Part shown: piece by piece, positions 56,088-64,000 of the stretch
Layout of the letters: every line of letters begins with the position of its first letter
Position numbering within the stretch: the stretch's first letter is position 1
Assembly (NCBI RefSeq): GCF_005405885.1
Contig: NZ_BJFL01000029.1
Span: 1 to 64,000 of the forward strand
Length of the DNA stretch: 64,000 nt
Direction: 5' to 3'
From: Gandjariella thermophila
GTDB taxonomy: Bacteria; Actinomycetota; Actinomycetes; Mycobacteriales; Pseudonocardiaceae
Position numbers and translations under genes: made by a program
Notes under the pieces: model-generated
What the model saw: only the letters and a program-made list of their open reading frames with translations
What the model was told of the DNA's origin: nothing
The model's database searches: none

Positions 56088-56519
56088 TCAGAAGATGCCG
56101 GGCAGCACCTCCTCCTGGGCGCTGGCGTAGCTGTCCTCGTGTTCGGCGAGGTAGCACTCCCAGCGCTCGGCGTCCCAGATCTCCAGCCGGTTGATCGCCC
56201 CGATCACCACGCAGTCCTTGGCGAGCCCCGCGTAGCGCCGCAGCTCCGGCGCGATCGAGATCCGGCCCTGGCCGTCCGGGCGCTGCTCGTCCGTGCCGGC
56301 GAACAGGTAGCGCTGGTAGGCGCGGACGGCCTCGTTAGTGAACGGTGCCTCCGCCACCTTGCGCGCCAACTGCTCGAACTCCGCCCGCGGGAACACGTAC
56401 AGGCAGTGGTCCTGGCCCTTGGTGACCATGAGACCCCCCGCAAGCGCATCCCGGAACTTCGCCGGCAGCGTGAGCCGCCCCTTGTCGTCAAGTTTTGGGG
56501 TGTGCGTACCCAGGAACAC
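56088..56519 (-). CDS. mraZ: Transcriptional regulator MraZ
   Basis: Two tandem AbrB-like swapped-hairpin repeats: [21 protein letters not shown] with DALAGG, and [14 protein letters not shown] with [13 protein letters not shown]. Length 143 from GTG 56519, which has GGGGAGG eight bases upstream. MraZ binds repeats at its own promoter and tunes the dcw cluster; matching repeats are present at 56572-56606. Confidence 0.97.
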   Translation of the reverse strand: MFLGTHTPKLDDKGRLTLPAKFRDALAGGLMVTKGQDHCLYVFPRAEFEQLARKVAEAPFTNEAVRAYQRYLFAGTDEQRPDGQGRISIAPELRRYAGLAKDCVVIGAINRLEIWDAERWECYLAEHEDSYASAQEEVLPGIF

Positions 56520-56571
56520 GGCACACACCTCCCCACCGATCCGATGTGGACCGGCGGCGGGACCCCGCTTG

Positions 56572-56613
56572 CCCCACCGGCCGCCACAGTACCCCACTTT
56601 TCCCCACAGTCAA
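56572..56613 (-). promoter_or_regulatory. mraZ promoter with four overlapping MraZ-box repeats
   Basis: On the minus strand TTGACT (56613-56608) and TACTGT (56591-56586) form a -35/-10 pair with a 16-bp spacer. Four direct repeats at exact 10-bp spacing overlay it: TGGGG (56606-56602), TGGGG (56596-56592), TGGCG (56586-56582), TGGGG (56576-56572). TGGGN repeats with 5-nt gaps are the known MraZ operator form, so autorepression is predicted. Confidence 0.85.
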
Positions 56614-56669
56614 CGCGGACGCCAGCCGTCCTGACCCGATTCACCCGGCGTTTACGCTGGTAGACCCGG

Positions 56670-56694
56670 TGGGGTCGAGTGGGGGGCGGTGGTG
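56670..56694 (+). promoter_or_regulatory. Second MraZ-box-like array facing the MoxR operon
   Basis: On the plus strand TGGGG (56670-56674), TGGGG (56680-56684) and TGGTG (56690-56694) repeat at exact 10-bp spacing with 5-nt gaps, as in the mraZ promoter but in the opposite orientation. The array lies about 335 bp ahead of the MoxR gene. The last unit deviates, and the region is G-rich, so chance is possible. Confidence 0.45.
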
Positions 56695-57029
56695 CGGCGG
56701 TACGCGTCGATACCGGACCGACACTCTCCGCGCTCGCGACACCCCGCCGAGGCGCGCGCCCGAAGGGCGCAACGACCAGCCGCCGATCCGCCCCCGGTGC
56801 GCACCGTCGAGCGGCGGTGGTGGAAAGTGGGACGTCGCGGGTGGGTCCCCGGGAGAGGCCGCGACCTGCTCGCGCCGTGTGACGGGCTGGGTCTCTTCGC
56901 CGAGTTTTGACACACTGCGTGCGACGCTGGTCGCCGCCGGCACGATCGCCCGTACGGCGGGCAGCTCGCCCGCACCGGTCCCCGCAGGGCCATCGGGGCC
57001 ACGGTCACCGAGCAGCAGCAGGAGGTCGA

Positions 57030-58121
57030 GTGACGCCGAGCACCCAGCCCACCGCACTCTCCGGTCAGACCTACGGCCGCGGTGGGAGCGGAGGCGCGGG
57101 TGCGCCGCATGCGCCCGCACGACCGGCCGAATCGCTGGACGAGCTGCACGAGATCACCCAGCGCATCGCCGCCAACGTGGAGCGCGTGCTGGTCGGCAAG
57201 CCCGAGGTGGTGCGCACGGCGCTGGTCACCCTGCTCTCCGGAGGGCACCTGCTGGTCGAGGACGTGCCGGGGGTCGGGAAGACCTCGCTGGCCAAGGCGC
57301 TGGCCCGGTCGATCGACTGCACGGTGAGCCGCATCCAGTTCACCCCCGACCTGCTGCCCAGCGACATCACCGGGGTGTCCATCTACAACCGGCACGACGG
57401 CGACTTCGAGTTCCGTCCCGGCCCGGTGTTCGCCAACATCGTGGTCGGCGACGAGATCAACCGCGCCTCCCCGAAGACCCAGTCCGCGTTGCTGGAATGC
57501 ATGGAGGAGCACCAGGTCACCGTGGACGGGCAGACCTACCCGCTGGGCCGGCCGTTCATGGTGATCGCCACGCAGAACCCGGTCGAGATGGAGGGCACCT
57601 ACGCGCTGCCGGAGGCGCAGCGGGACCGGTTCACCGCCCGCGTGTCCATCGGCTACCCCGACCCGCAGGCCGAGCTGGCCATGGTCGACGAGCACGCCGG
57701 CGAGGACCCGCTGACGGCGCTGCGCCCGGTGTCCGACGCCGAGCAGGTGCGCCGGCTGGTCGCCGCGGTCCGGCACGTGATCATCTCGCCGGAGGTGCGC
57801 CGCTACGCCGTCGACCTGGTCGCAGCCACGCGGCGCATGCCGGAGCTGCGGTTGGGCGCCTCGCCGCGGTCCACGCTGCACCTGGTGCGGGCCGCGCGGG
57901 CGCAGGCCGCGCTGGCCGGGCGGGACTTCGTGGTGCCGGACGACGTGCAGGCGGTGGCTCCCCCCGTCCTGGCGCACCGGCTGGTGCTGACCGCGGAGGC
58001 GCAGGCGGCCCGCCGGTCGCCGCTGGACCTGGTGCGGATGCTGGTGCAGCGGGTGCCGGTACCGCAGGGCGCGGCCGACCCGACCAGCGAGTGGCTGAAC
58101 ACCTTCCGGCGAGCGAGGTAG
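57030..58121 (+). CDS. MoxR-family AAA+ ATPase
   Basis: Walker A DVPGVGKTSL at residues 78-87, Walker B VVGDEINRA near 138-146, then SALLECMEEHQVTVDG, FMVIATQNPVEMEGTYALPEAQRDRF and a sensor/lid region. MoxR ATPases act as chaperones for metal or envelope proteins, and MoxR-DUF58-transglutaminase operons are widespread. Start GTG 57030 has GGAGG four bases upstream; the frame is open further upstream without support. Confidence 0.95.
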   Translation: MTPSTQPTALSGQTYGRGGSGGAGAPHAPARPAESLDELHEITQRIAANVERVLVGKPEVVRTALVTLLSGGHLLVEDVPGVGKTSLAKALARSIDCTVSRIQFTPDLLPSDITGVSIYNRHDGDFEFRPGPVFANIVVGDEINRASPKTQSALLECMEEHQVTVDGQTYPLGRPFMVIATQNPVEMEGTYALPEAQRDRFTARVSIGYPDPQAELAMVDEHAGEDPLTALRPVSDAEQVRRLVAAVRHVIISPEVRRYAVDLVAATRRMPELRLGASPRSTLHLVRAARAQAALAGRDFVVPDDVQAVAPPVLAHRLVLTAEAQAARRSPLDLVRMLVQRVPVPQGAADPTSEWLNTFRRAR

Positions 58122-58178
58122 CGGCGCGATGCGGGTGTCCAGCCGCGGCGGGCGTGCGCGAACGGGGGAACCAGCGAG

Positions 58179-59438
58179 ATGCGGGCCGTACTGGGCGGGC
58201 TGACGGTCCGCGGTCGGTGCCTGCTCGCCGCCGGATTCGCGGCGGCGCTGTGCTCCATCGTGCTCAACGAGCGCGACCTGCTGCGCATCGCGATCGCGCT
58301 GGTCGCCCTTCCCGCGCTGGCCGCGCTGCTGGCCAGCCGGGCACGGGTGGGGCTCGCCGCCGACCGGCAACTGCTGCCCAGCCGGGTGCCGGTGGGCGAG
58401 GTCACCGAGGTGCGCCTGGCGGTGCGCAGCACCGGCCGGTTGCCCACCGGTGGCCTGCTGCTAGAGGACGGCGCGCCGTACGCGATGGGTGGCCGGCCCC
58501 GGTTCCTGGTGGACCACCTGCCACGCCGGGGCAACGCCGTGGTCAGCTACCCGCTGCAGCCCATGTTGCGCGGCATTCATCAGGTCGGCCCGCTGATCGC
58601 GAAGGTGACCGACCCGTTCGGGTTGGCCGAGTACGACCGCGAGTTGGGCGGCCACAGCCGGCTGGTGGTCGTGCCACAGGTGGTCGAGCTGTCCGCGCTG
58701 CCCGGCGGCGCAGGCCTGGGCTCCGGTGACGCCGGCGCGATCCGACTGCGCACCGGGCAGGGCGAGGACGACGCCGTGGTCCGCCAGTACCGGCACGGCG
58801 ACGACCTGCGCAAGGTGCACTGGCGGTCCACCGCGCGCCAGGACGAGCTGATGGTGCGGGTCGAGGAGCGGCCGTGGCGGGGCGGCACCACGGTGCTGCT
58901 GGACCGCCGCTCGGCCGCGCACCGGGGCACCGGAGCGGCGTCCAGCCTGGAGTGGGCGGTGTCCTTCACCGCGAGCGTGTGCCTGCACCTGCACCGCTAC
59001 GGCCAGCAGGTGCGGCTGTCCGTCGAGGACGGCCGGGTGCTGGCCGGCGGCGCCGGGGACGGCGGGCACAGCGACTCGGTGGTGCTGGACGCGCTCGCCG
59101 CGCTGCAGCCCTCCCCCGGCCGGGATCTGGTGCTCGGCCGCGACCCGGGGATCGGCCAGGAGGTGATCGCGGTGCTCGGCGCGGCCACCGCCGCGTCCGC
59201 CGCCGAGTTGGGCCGGTTCCGGCCACGCGGCACGACGAACCTGGCGGTGCTGATCGACGTGGCCCGGTGGACCGCGACCGGCGAGGACAACACGCCCGAC
59301 CCGGAGGAGGCGGCCCGGGTGCTCCGCGCGATGGGCTGGCACGTGACCATCGCCCGGCCCAACTCGCCGATGCGCCGGGTGTGGGAGGCACTCTGCCGGG
59401 CAGGCAGCGCCCGCGACCCGGAACTGGACCGCACATGA
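58179..59438 (+). CDS. DUF58 domain protein
   Basis: Two N-terminal membrane helices (CLLAAGFAAALCSIVL, LLRIAIALVALPALAALL), then a long domain with the DUF58 core: GDAGAIRLRTGQGEDD, VRQYRHGDDLRKVHWRSTAR and MVRVEERPW, followed by a vWA-like fold (TTVLLDRRSA). Partner of the MoxR ATPase. Its stop overlaps the next start (ATGA). Confidence 0.93.
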   Translation: MRAVLGGLTVRGRCLLAAGFAAALCSIVLNERDLLRIAIALVALPALAALLASRARVGLAADRQLLPSRVPVGEVTEVRLAVRSTGRLPTGGLLLEDGAPYAMGGRPRFLVDHLPRRGNAVVSYPLQPMLRGIHQVGPLIAKVTDPFGLAEYDRELGGHSRLVVVPQVVELSALPGGAGLGSGDAGAIRLRTGQGEDDAVVRQYRHGDDLRKVHWRSTARQDELMVRVEERPWRGGTTVLLDRRSAAHRGTGAASSLEWAVSFTASVCLHLHRYGQQVRLSVEDGRVLAGGAGDGGHSDSVVLDALAALQPSPGRDLVLGRDPGIGQEVIAVLGAATAASAAELGRFRPRGTTNLAVLIDVARWTATGEDNTPDPEEAARVLRAMGWHVTIARPNSPMRRVWEALCRAGSARDPELDRT

Positions 59439-61927
59439 CCGGACGGCATCGCGAGGACGAACGGCAGGCCGAGTGGGCGGTGCCGGCCACGCCGCTGGCC
59501 GCGGGGCTGGCGGTGGTCACCGCGTCCAGCGCGCTGGCCGGCGTCGTCGCGGGCCTGGTGTGGCTGCTGTACGTGGCGGTGGCGGTGACCATCGTGGTGG
59601 CCACCGGGCTGGTGCTCCGCTCGCTGCGGCTGCCGGCGCCGCTGGTGCCGCCGGCGCAGGTGGTCGCGCTGCTGTTCCTGGTGGTCTCCGAGTTCACCCG
59701 GGGCACGGTGCTGGTGCTGCTGCCCACCCCGTCCGCGCTGCGCGAGCTGGGCGGGGTGCTGGGCGAGTCGATCCAGGAGGTACAGACCGGCGTGCCGCCG
59801 GTGCCGGCCACCCCGGCGATGCTGTGCCTGGTCGTGCTCTGCATGGGCCTGGTCGCGGTGCTGGTGGACGTGCTCACCGTGGCGGTGGACACCCCGGCCG
59901 CGTCGGGGCTGGTGCTGCTGTGCGTGTTCGCGGTGCCCGCGTCACTGTCCGACGCGCTGCTGCCGTGGTGGACGTTCGCGCTCGGGGTGGCGGGTTTCGC
60001 GGCGCTGCTCGCGGTGGACCGGCAGCAGCGGCAGCGGGAGTGGCGGGGCAGGGTGGGGCTGCCCTCGGCCGCGCGGGCCTGGCGGGCCCAGTGGCGGCCG
60101 GCCGCGGCGGTGACCGCGGTCGCGGTGGCGCTGGCGCTGCTGGTCGGGTCGAACGTGACGGTGATCGGCACGGCGGGCCGGCTGCCGGGCGGGGCGGGCG
60201 GCTTCGGCTCGGACTCCACCGGCGGGCTGGGCATCAAGCCGTTCACCCAGCTCACCGGGATGCTGGAGCACAAGGGCAACGTGCAGCTGTTCCGGGTGCG
60301 CGGCCTGGACTCGCCGACCTACCTGCGCACCCTGACCCTCCGGCAGTACGTGCCCAACCAGGGCTGGGAGCTGGGCGGGCCGATGCCCGAGGGCGTGCCG
60401 CCGGGCCCGCAACTGCCGCCGGCGCCGGGGGACACCGGCACCGATCGGACCACCCGGGTCCAGATCGAGCCGGTGAACTGGGAGGACGTGTGGCTGCCGG
60501 TCTACGGGCGGCTGCGCGGGCTGACCGGGGTCAGCGAGAACTGGCGCTACGACCGCACCACCGGTGCCGTCTACAGCGAGCAGCCGCACCGGCCGGGCCG
60601 CTACGTCGAGGACGCCTCGCTGTCCCAACCCACCGCCGAGCAGCTCCGCAGCGTGGACGACCTGCCGATGGACGTCGACCCGGCGTACCGGCGGATCGGC
60701 GGGATCGACCCGAAGATCGTGCAGCTGAGCCAGCAGCTCACCGCCGGGGCGAGCACGGAGTTCGACAAGGCGGCCGCGATCTACCGGTTCTTCACCACGC
60801 CGACGAACGGCTTCAGCTACGCCGTGCGGACCGCCCGGCCGGTCACCGGGGACGCGCTGTACGACTTCCTGTTCAACAGCCGGACCGGGTTCTGCGAGCA
60901 GTACGCCTCGGCGATGGCCGTCATGCTGCGGGTGGTCGGGGTGCCCAGCCGGGTGGCGATCGGGTTCACCGCCGGCTACCAGGACGGCGACCACCGCACG
61001 ATCACCTCGCAGGACGCGCACGCCTGGGTCGAGGTCCAGTTCCCCGGCTACGGCTGGGTGATCTTCGACCCGACGCCGCTGGCCGACGGGCGTGCGGTGG
61101 TACCGCCGTACCTGGCGCCCGATTCGGCCGCCGGGCAACCGGGTCAGCAGTCGGCGGGTGGCGCGCCGAGCCCGGCTCCGACGTTCGCGCCGCCGGCCCC
61201 GTCCCGCCCGTCCGCTCCGGGCGCCGCGCCCAACCCGACCCCACCGGCCCGCCCGGCCGGCGGTGAGCCCGGCTGGCTGGTCTGGGCGCTGGTCGGGGTG
61301 CTGGTGCTGGCCATTGGGTTCACGGCGCTGCGCTGGTACGCGAGCCGGCCCCCGCCCACCACCGAGAGCGCCGACGAGGGGCGGGCGGCCCGGCGGGAAC
61401 GGCTGCGCCGGATGATCGTCCGCGGTGACCCGGCCGGTGTGGCGTGCTGGCTGGTCGCGGTCGTGCTGGCCGCCGGGCTGCTGTCCTGGTGGCTGGCGGC
61501 GGCGGTCGTCGTGCTGGGCCTGGCCGCCACCCCGTGGGCGCTGCGCGAGCTGCACCGCCGCAACCGGCTGCGCGTGGTGGCCGCGCTCGGCGAGCGGGCC
61601 GCCACAGCGGCGTGGCAGGAACTGCTTGCCGAATCCACGGACCGCGGCACCCTGGCACCCGACAGCGAGACGGTGCGCCTGGTCGCGCAGCGGATGGTGC
61701 GCGACCACGGCCTGGACGAGCAGGGCGAGCAGGGGCTGAACTCGGTCGTCGGCGCGGTGGAACGGGCATGGTACGGGGGCCGCGGCTCGGCCGATCCCGG
61801 GCTGCCCGAGGCGGTGGATCACGTGCGGCGCAGCCTGGACCGCAACGCGCCGCTGTCGCTACGCGACCGGCTCATGCCGCGATCGGTGCTGCGCCGGCCG
61901 GGCCGCGAGCCCGCGCGGCGCGGGTAA
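59435..61927 (+). CDS. TgpA-like membrane protein with transglutaminase domain
   Basis: About six N-terminal membrane helices (residues 20-245), a periplasmic part with a transglutaminase-like core (catalytic-type Cys487 in TGFCEQYASAM, His529 in DAHAWVEV, Asp545 in FDPTP), a Pro-rich stretch, then a C-terminal helix near 645 (LVWALVGVLVLAIGFTAL) and a DUF4129-like tail. 830 residues. With MoxR and DUF58 it forms a membrane-envelope operon of unknown substrate, divergent from mraZ. Confidence 0.93.
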   Translation: MTGRHREDERQAEWAVPATPLAAGLAVVTASSALAGVVAGLVWLLYVAVAVTIVVATGLVLRSLRLPAPLVPPAQVVALLFLVVSEFTRGTVLVLLPTPSALRELGGVLGESIQEVQTGVPPVPATPAMLCLVVLCMGLVAVLVDVLTVAVDTPAASGLVLLCVFAVPASLSDALLPWWTFALGVAGFAALLAVDRQQRQREWRGRVGLPSAARAWRAQWRPAAAVTAVAVALALLVGSNVTVIGTAGRLPGGAGGFGSDSTGGLGIKPFTQLTGMLEHKGNVQLFRVRGLDSPTYLRTLTLRQYVPNQGWELGGPMPEGVPPGPQLPPAPGDTGTDRTTRVQIEPVNWEDVWLPVYGRLRGLTGVSENWRYDRTTGAVYSEQPHRPGRYVEDASLSQPTAEQLRSVDDLPMDVDPAYRRIGGIDPKIVQLSQQLTAGASTEFDKAAAIYRFFTTPTNGFSYAVRTARPVTGDALYDFLFNSRTGFCEQYASAMAVMLRVVGVPSRVAIGFTAGYQDGDHRTITSQDAHAWVEVQFPGYGWVIFDPTPLADGRAVVPPYLAPDSAAGQPGQQSAGGAPSPAPTFAPPAPSRPSAPGAAPNPTPPARPAGGEPGWLVWALVGVLVLAIGFTALRWYASRPPPTTESADEGRAARRERLRRMIVRGDPAGVACWLVAVVLAAGLLSWWLAAAVVVLGLAATPWALRELHRRNRLRVVAALGERAATAAWQELLAESTDRGTLAPDSETVRLVAQRMVRDHGLDEQGEQGLNSVVGAVERAWYGGRGSADPGLPEAVDHVRRSLDRNAPLSLRDRLMPRSVLRRPGREPARRG

Positions 61928-61949
61928 CCGAAAACCGCGCCGTTACCGG
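61917..61949 (+). terminator. Candidate hairpin terminator after the transglutaminase gene
   Basis: GGCGCGG (61917-61923) and CCGCGCC (61935-61941) form a 7-bp stem around the stop codon, and an overlapping alternative pairs GGTAAC with GTTACC (61923-61928, 61942-61947). No T-run follows, as is usual in actinobacteria. Confidence 0.4.
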
Positions 61950-62051
61950 AAAGCGCCCGCGGACAACCGGAACGCACCCGCAGGCATGAGAACCGCCGAG
62001 GATGGCGACGGCGCCCCCGCGAGGGGACGCCGTGCGTGTCGCCGGGGCCGC

Positions 62052-62438
62052 CTACTGCTGGTCGAAGCGGCGGCGGAAGCGCTCCTCCATGCGTTGCGCG
62101 AACGAGCTGCGACGGCGCTGCGCCTCCTCCGAGCTCTCGCCGCCGCCCTGCGCGCTGCCCCGACGGATGCTGGTCAGGGTGAGCAGGGCGCCGAGGAACA
62201 TCATCAGGAAGCCGAACACGCTCACCACCGGAATGCTGGCGAGCTTGAGCGGCACCATCACCCCGAGCACGAGAAGGGCGACACCAAGCACGAACAACGC
62301 GGCACCCTGCAGGCGTCGCCGCCGGGACGGTCGACGCAGCCGGACTCCGCGGACGGTGGAGGCGAACTTCGGGTCCTCGGCGTAGAGCGCGCGCTCGATC
62401 TGTTCGAGCAGTCGCTGCTCGTGCTCGGAGAGTGGCAT
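62052..62438 (-). CDS. DUF3040 membrane protein
   Basis: A 128-residue protein with the family start MPLSEHEQRLLEQIERALYAEDPKFAS, two membrane helices (GAALFVLGVALLVLGVMV and VSVFGFLMMFLGALLTLTS) and a basic C-terminal helix. DUF3040 proteins are common in actinobacteria near the dcw cluster; the function is unknown. Confidence 0.93.
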   Translation of the reverse strand: MPLSEHEQRLLEQIERALYAEDPKFASTVRGVRLRRPSRRRRLQGAALFVLGVALLVLGVMVPLKLASIPVVSVFGFLMMFLGALLTLTSIRRGSAQGGGESSEEAQRRRSSFAQRMEERFRRRFDQQ

Positions 62439-62536
62439 GGCTCCTCCTCCGGCACAGCTCTTCGGGGTCGTCGGGTCAGGCGAGGGCTTGTCCCGGCGGG
62501 CATCTCTTCGGGGATGTCACCGTCCAGAATACGGTT

Positions 62537-62570
62537 CCCCCGCCGGCTCCACTACCCAAACCGGTGGGGG
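62537..62570 (-). terminator. Hairpin terminator after dinB
   Basis: CCCCCGCCGG (62537-62546) and CCGGTGGGGG (62561-62570) form a 10-bp stem (one G-T pair) with a 14-nt loop, directly downstream of the dinB stop. No T-run; typical of GC-rich actinobacterial terminators. Confidence 0.6.
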
Positions 62571-62578
62571 ATACCGAT

Positions 62579-63865
62579 CTAGACGTCGCCATCATCCGCA
62601 TGGGGCAGCAGCGACGCAGGTCGTACGGCCGAAGACCCGAACAGCGACCGAACATGGTCGGCCGCCGCCTCGGCCTCCCGCCAGCCGGCGGTCTCGTCAT
62701 CCAGCACGAGTTGCTCCCCGGAGCCGCCCTCGCCGGTCAGTTGCTCGACCCGAACGCCCAGTAGCCGCACCGCTCCCGGCGGCACCTGCTCGTCGAGAAG
62801 CTGCCGTGCGGTGCGGTAGATCTCGTGGGTGAGATCGGTGGCCACGGGCAACGTGCGGGACCGGGTGATCGTGCCGAAGTCGGCGTACCGCACCTTGATC
62901 GACACCGTGCGCCCGCGCAGCCGGCGGGCGCGCAGTGCGGCACCGGTCCTCTCGGCCACCCGGAGCAGCTCACGCCGCAACACGTCGCGGTCGTGGTGGT
63001 CGACCGCGAAGGTCTGCTCGGCACCGACGGACTTCTCCGCGGCGTCCGGCACCACCGGTCGCGGATCGTGGCCCCGGGCCAGCGCGTGCAGGTGCTCGGC
63101 GGCGGCGCCGCCGACCGCGCGGCGCAGCCGGGACAGCGGGGTCGCCGCCACGTCGGCCACCGTGGCCAGGCCGAGCTGGGCCAGCCGCTCCGCGGTGCGC
63201 CGGCCGACGCCGAACAGCGCGGACACCGGCAGCGGGTGCAGGAACTCCAGCGTCTCGGCGTGCGGCACCACGATCATCCCGTCCGGCTTGGCCATGCCGG
63301 AGGCCAGCTTGGCCACGAACTTGGTGGACGCCACGCCCACCGAGCAGGTGACGCCGTGCTCGGCGGCGACCCGGCGGCGGATCTGCTGGCCGATCTCGCC
63401 GGGGGTGGCGCGCAGCCGGCGCAACGCGCCACCGACGTCCAGGAACGCCTCGTCCAGGCTGAGCGGCTCGACCAGCGGGGTGATCGACCGGAAGATCGCC
63501 ATCACACCACGGGAGACCTCCTGGTACGCCCGGAAGTGCGGGGGCAGGAACACCGCCTGCGGGCACAGCCGCATCGCCCGGGCGGCCGGCATGGCGGAGC
63601 GAACGCCGAACCGGCGCGCCGGGTAGTTGGCGGAGAGCACCACGCCGCGCCGCCCGGCGCCGGCCACCACCACCGGCCGGTTCCGCAGCTCGGGGCGCTC
63701 GCGCAGCTCCACCGACGCGTAGAAGGCGTCCATGTCGACGTGCAGCACCGGGCAGCCGGTGTCGTCCGGCCAGCCGTCCTCGCCGGCCAGGAACCGGCTG
63801 ACCCCGCGGGGCAGGTCACCGCTGCGTCCCATGCCGAAGCCCCATCGCGCCACGCCGTCGAACAC
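62579..63865 (-). CDS. dinB: DNA polymerase IV (Y family)
   Basis: Error-prone lesion-bypass polymerase. Catalytic motif VLHVDMDAFYASVE near the N-terminus, SYRA-like VVLSANYPARRFGVRSAMP, the acidic pair in LSLDEAFLDVGG, and the little-finger part (SVGAEQTFAVDHHDRD). GTG 63865 has GAGG eight bases upstream; ATG 63832, eleven codons later, is an equally possible start. The C-terminal WREAEAAADHVRSLFG follows the usual QLVLDD segment. Confidence 0.92.
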   Translation of the reverse strand: MFDGVARWGFGMGRSGDLPRGVSRFLAGEDGWPDDTGCPVLHVDMDAFYASVELRERPELRNRPVVVAGAGRRGVVLSANYPARRFGVRSAMPAARAMRLCPQAVFLPPHFRAYQEVSRGVMAIFRSITPLVEPLSLDEAFLDVGGALRRLRATPGEIGQQIRRRVAAEHGVTCSVGVASTKFVAKLASGMAKPDGMIVVPHAETLEFLHPLPVSALFGVGRRTAERLAQLGLATVADVAATPLSRLRRAVGGAAAEHLHALARGHDPRPVVPDAAEKSVGAEQTFAVDHHDRDVLRRELLRVAERTGAALRARRLRGRTVSIKVRYADFGTITRSRTLPVATDLTHEIYRTARQLLDEQVPPGAVRLLGVRVEQLTGEGGSGEQLVLDDETAGWREAEAAADHVRSLFGSSAVRPASLLPHADDGDV

Positions 63866-64000
63866 CCGTTCGACCTCGCGGTCAGTGTAGCCGCCGCGCG
63901 GTGGCCGGCCATGCGGCGACGCGTGCCGGGCCGCGCGGGGCAACGGGGACGCCGACCGGCCGTAACCGCTGGACGCCCGGTCAGTGCGGGCGGCGGGCCA

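Overview
The window is high-GC DNA of a filamentous or rod-shaped actinomycete, most probably Pseudonocardiaceae or a close relative. The support is: GTG starts and GTGA/ATGA stop-start overlaps at most gene junctions; the SepF-YggT-Wag31 division block; the actinobacterial biotin synthase helper BsaP; a Scr1-type XRE regulator paired with DUF397; a DUF3558 lipoprotein with EspG and PE/PPE-like ESX genes; a SAM-IV riboswitch; and a translational T-box in front of ileS. The genus cannot be fixed from the sequence alone.

Layout. 1-6.5 kb: the last codons of a transposase, then a giant secreted RHS/YD-repeat protein on the minus strand with two PA14 domains and a variable C-terminal tip, broken by a 1-nt frameshift. 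6.9-7.7 kb: a secreted SGNH hydrolase, also apparently frameshifted in its signal peptide. 7.7-12.1 kb: de novo NAD synthesis (nadA-nadB-nadC) divergent from its predicted regulator nrtR, with a palindromic operator. 12.1-13.4 kb: a LON-substrate-binding-domain protein and a DUF2567 membrane protein. 13.5-19 kb: biotin genes (P450, bioA, bioD, bioB, bsaP) without bioF; a decayed regulator fragment and a tiny secreted-peptide ORF lie between bioA and bioD. 19-25.8 kb: an AsnC-like HTH protein, an RluA-type pseudouridine synthase with lspA, a SAM-IV-controlled class V aminotransferase, and a K+/H+ antiporter. 25.5-29.3 kb: a DUF167 protein and ileS with its T-box.

29.3-56.5 kb is the division and cell wall (dcw) cluster, all on the minus strand. 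In transcription order it runs mraZ, rsmH, ftsL, ftsI, then an interruption, murE, murF, mraY, murD, ftsW, murG, murC, ftsQ, then a second interruption, ftsZ, pgeF, yggS, sepF, yggT, divIVA. The first interruption (about 47.1-52.2 kb) carries a PE-like protein, a DUF3558 lipoprotein, a PPE-like protein, EspG, a hypothetical gene, a Scr1-type HTH regulator and DUF397. The second (34.5-36.6 kb) carries a DUF5999 gene and an alpha/beta hydrolase on the opposite strand. In the usual actinobacterial order ftsI abuts murE, and ftsQ abuts ftsZ.

57-62 kb: divergent from mraZ, an operon of a MoxR ATPase, a DUF58 protein and a TgpA-like transglutaminase. 62-64 kb: a DUF3040 protein and DNA polymerase IV. 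The mraZ promoter is overlaid by four MraZ-box-like repeats at exact 10-bp spacing, and three similar repeats point toward the MoxR operon. No tRNA, rRNA or CRISPR array was seen.
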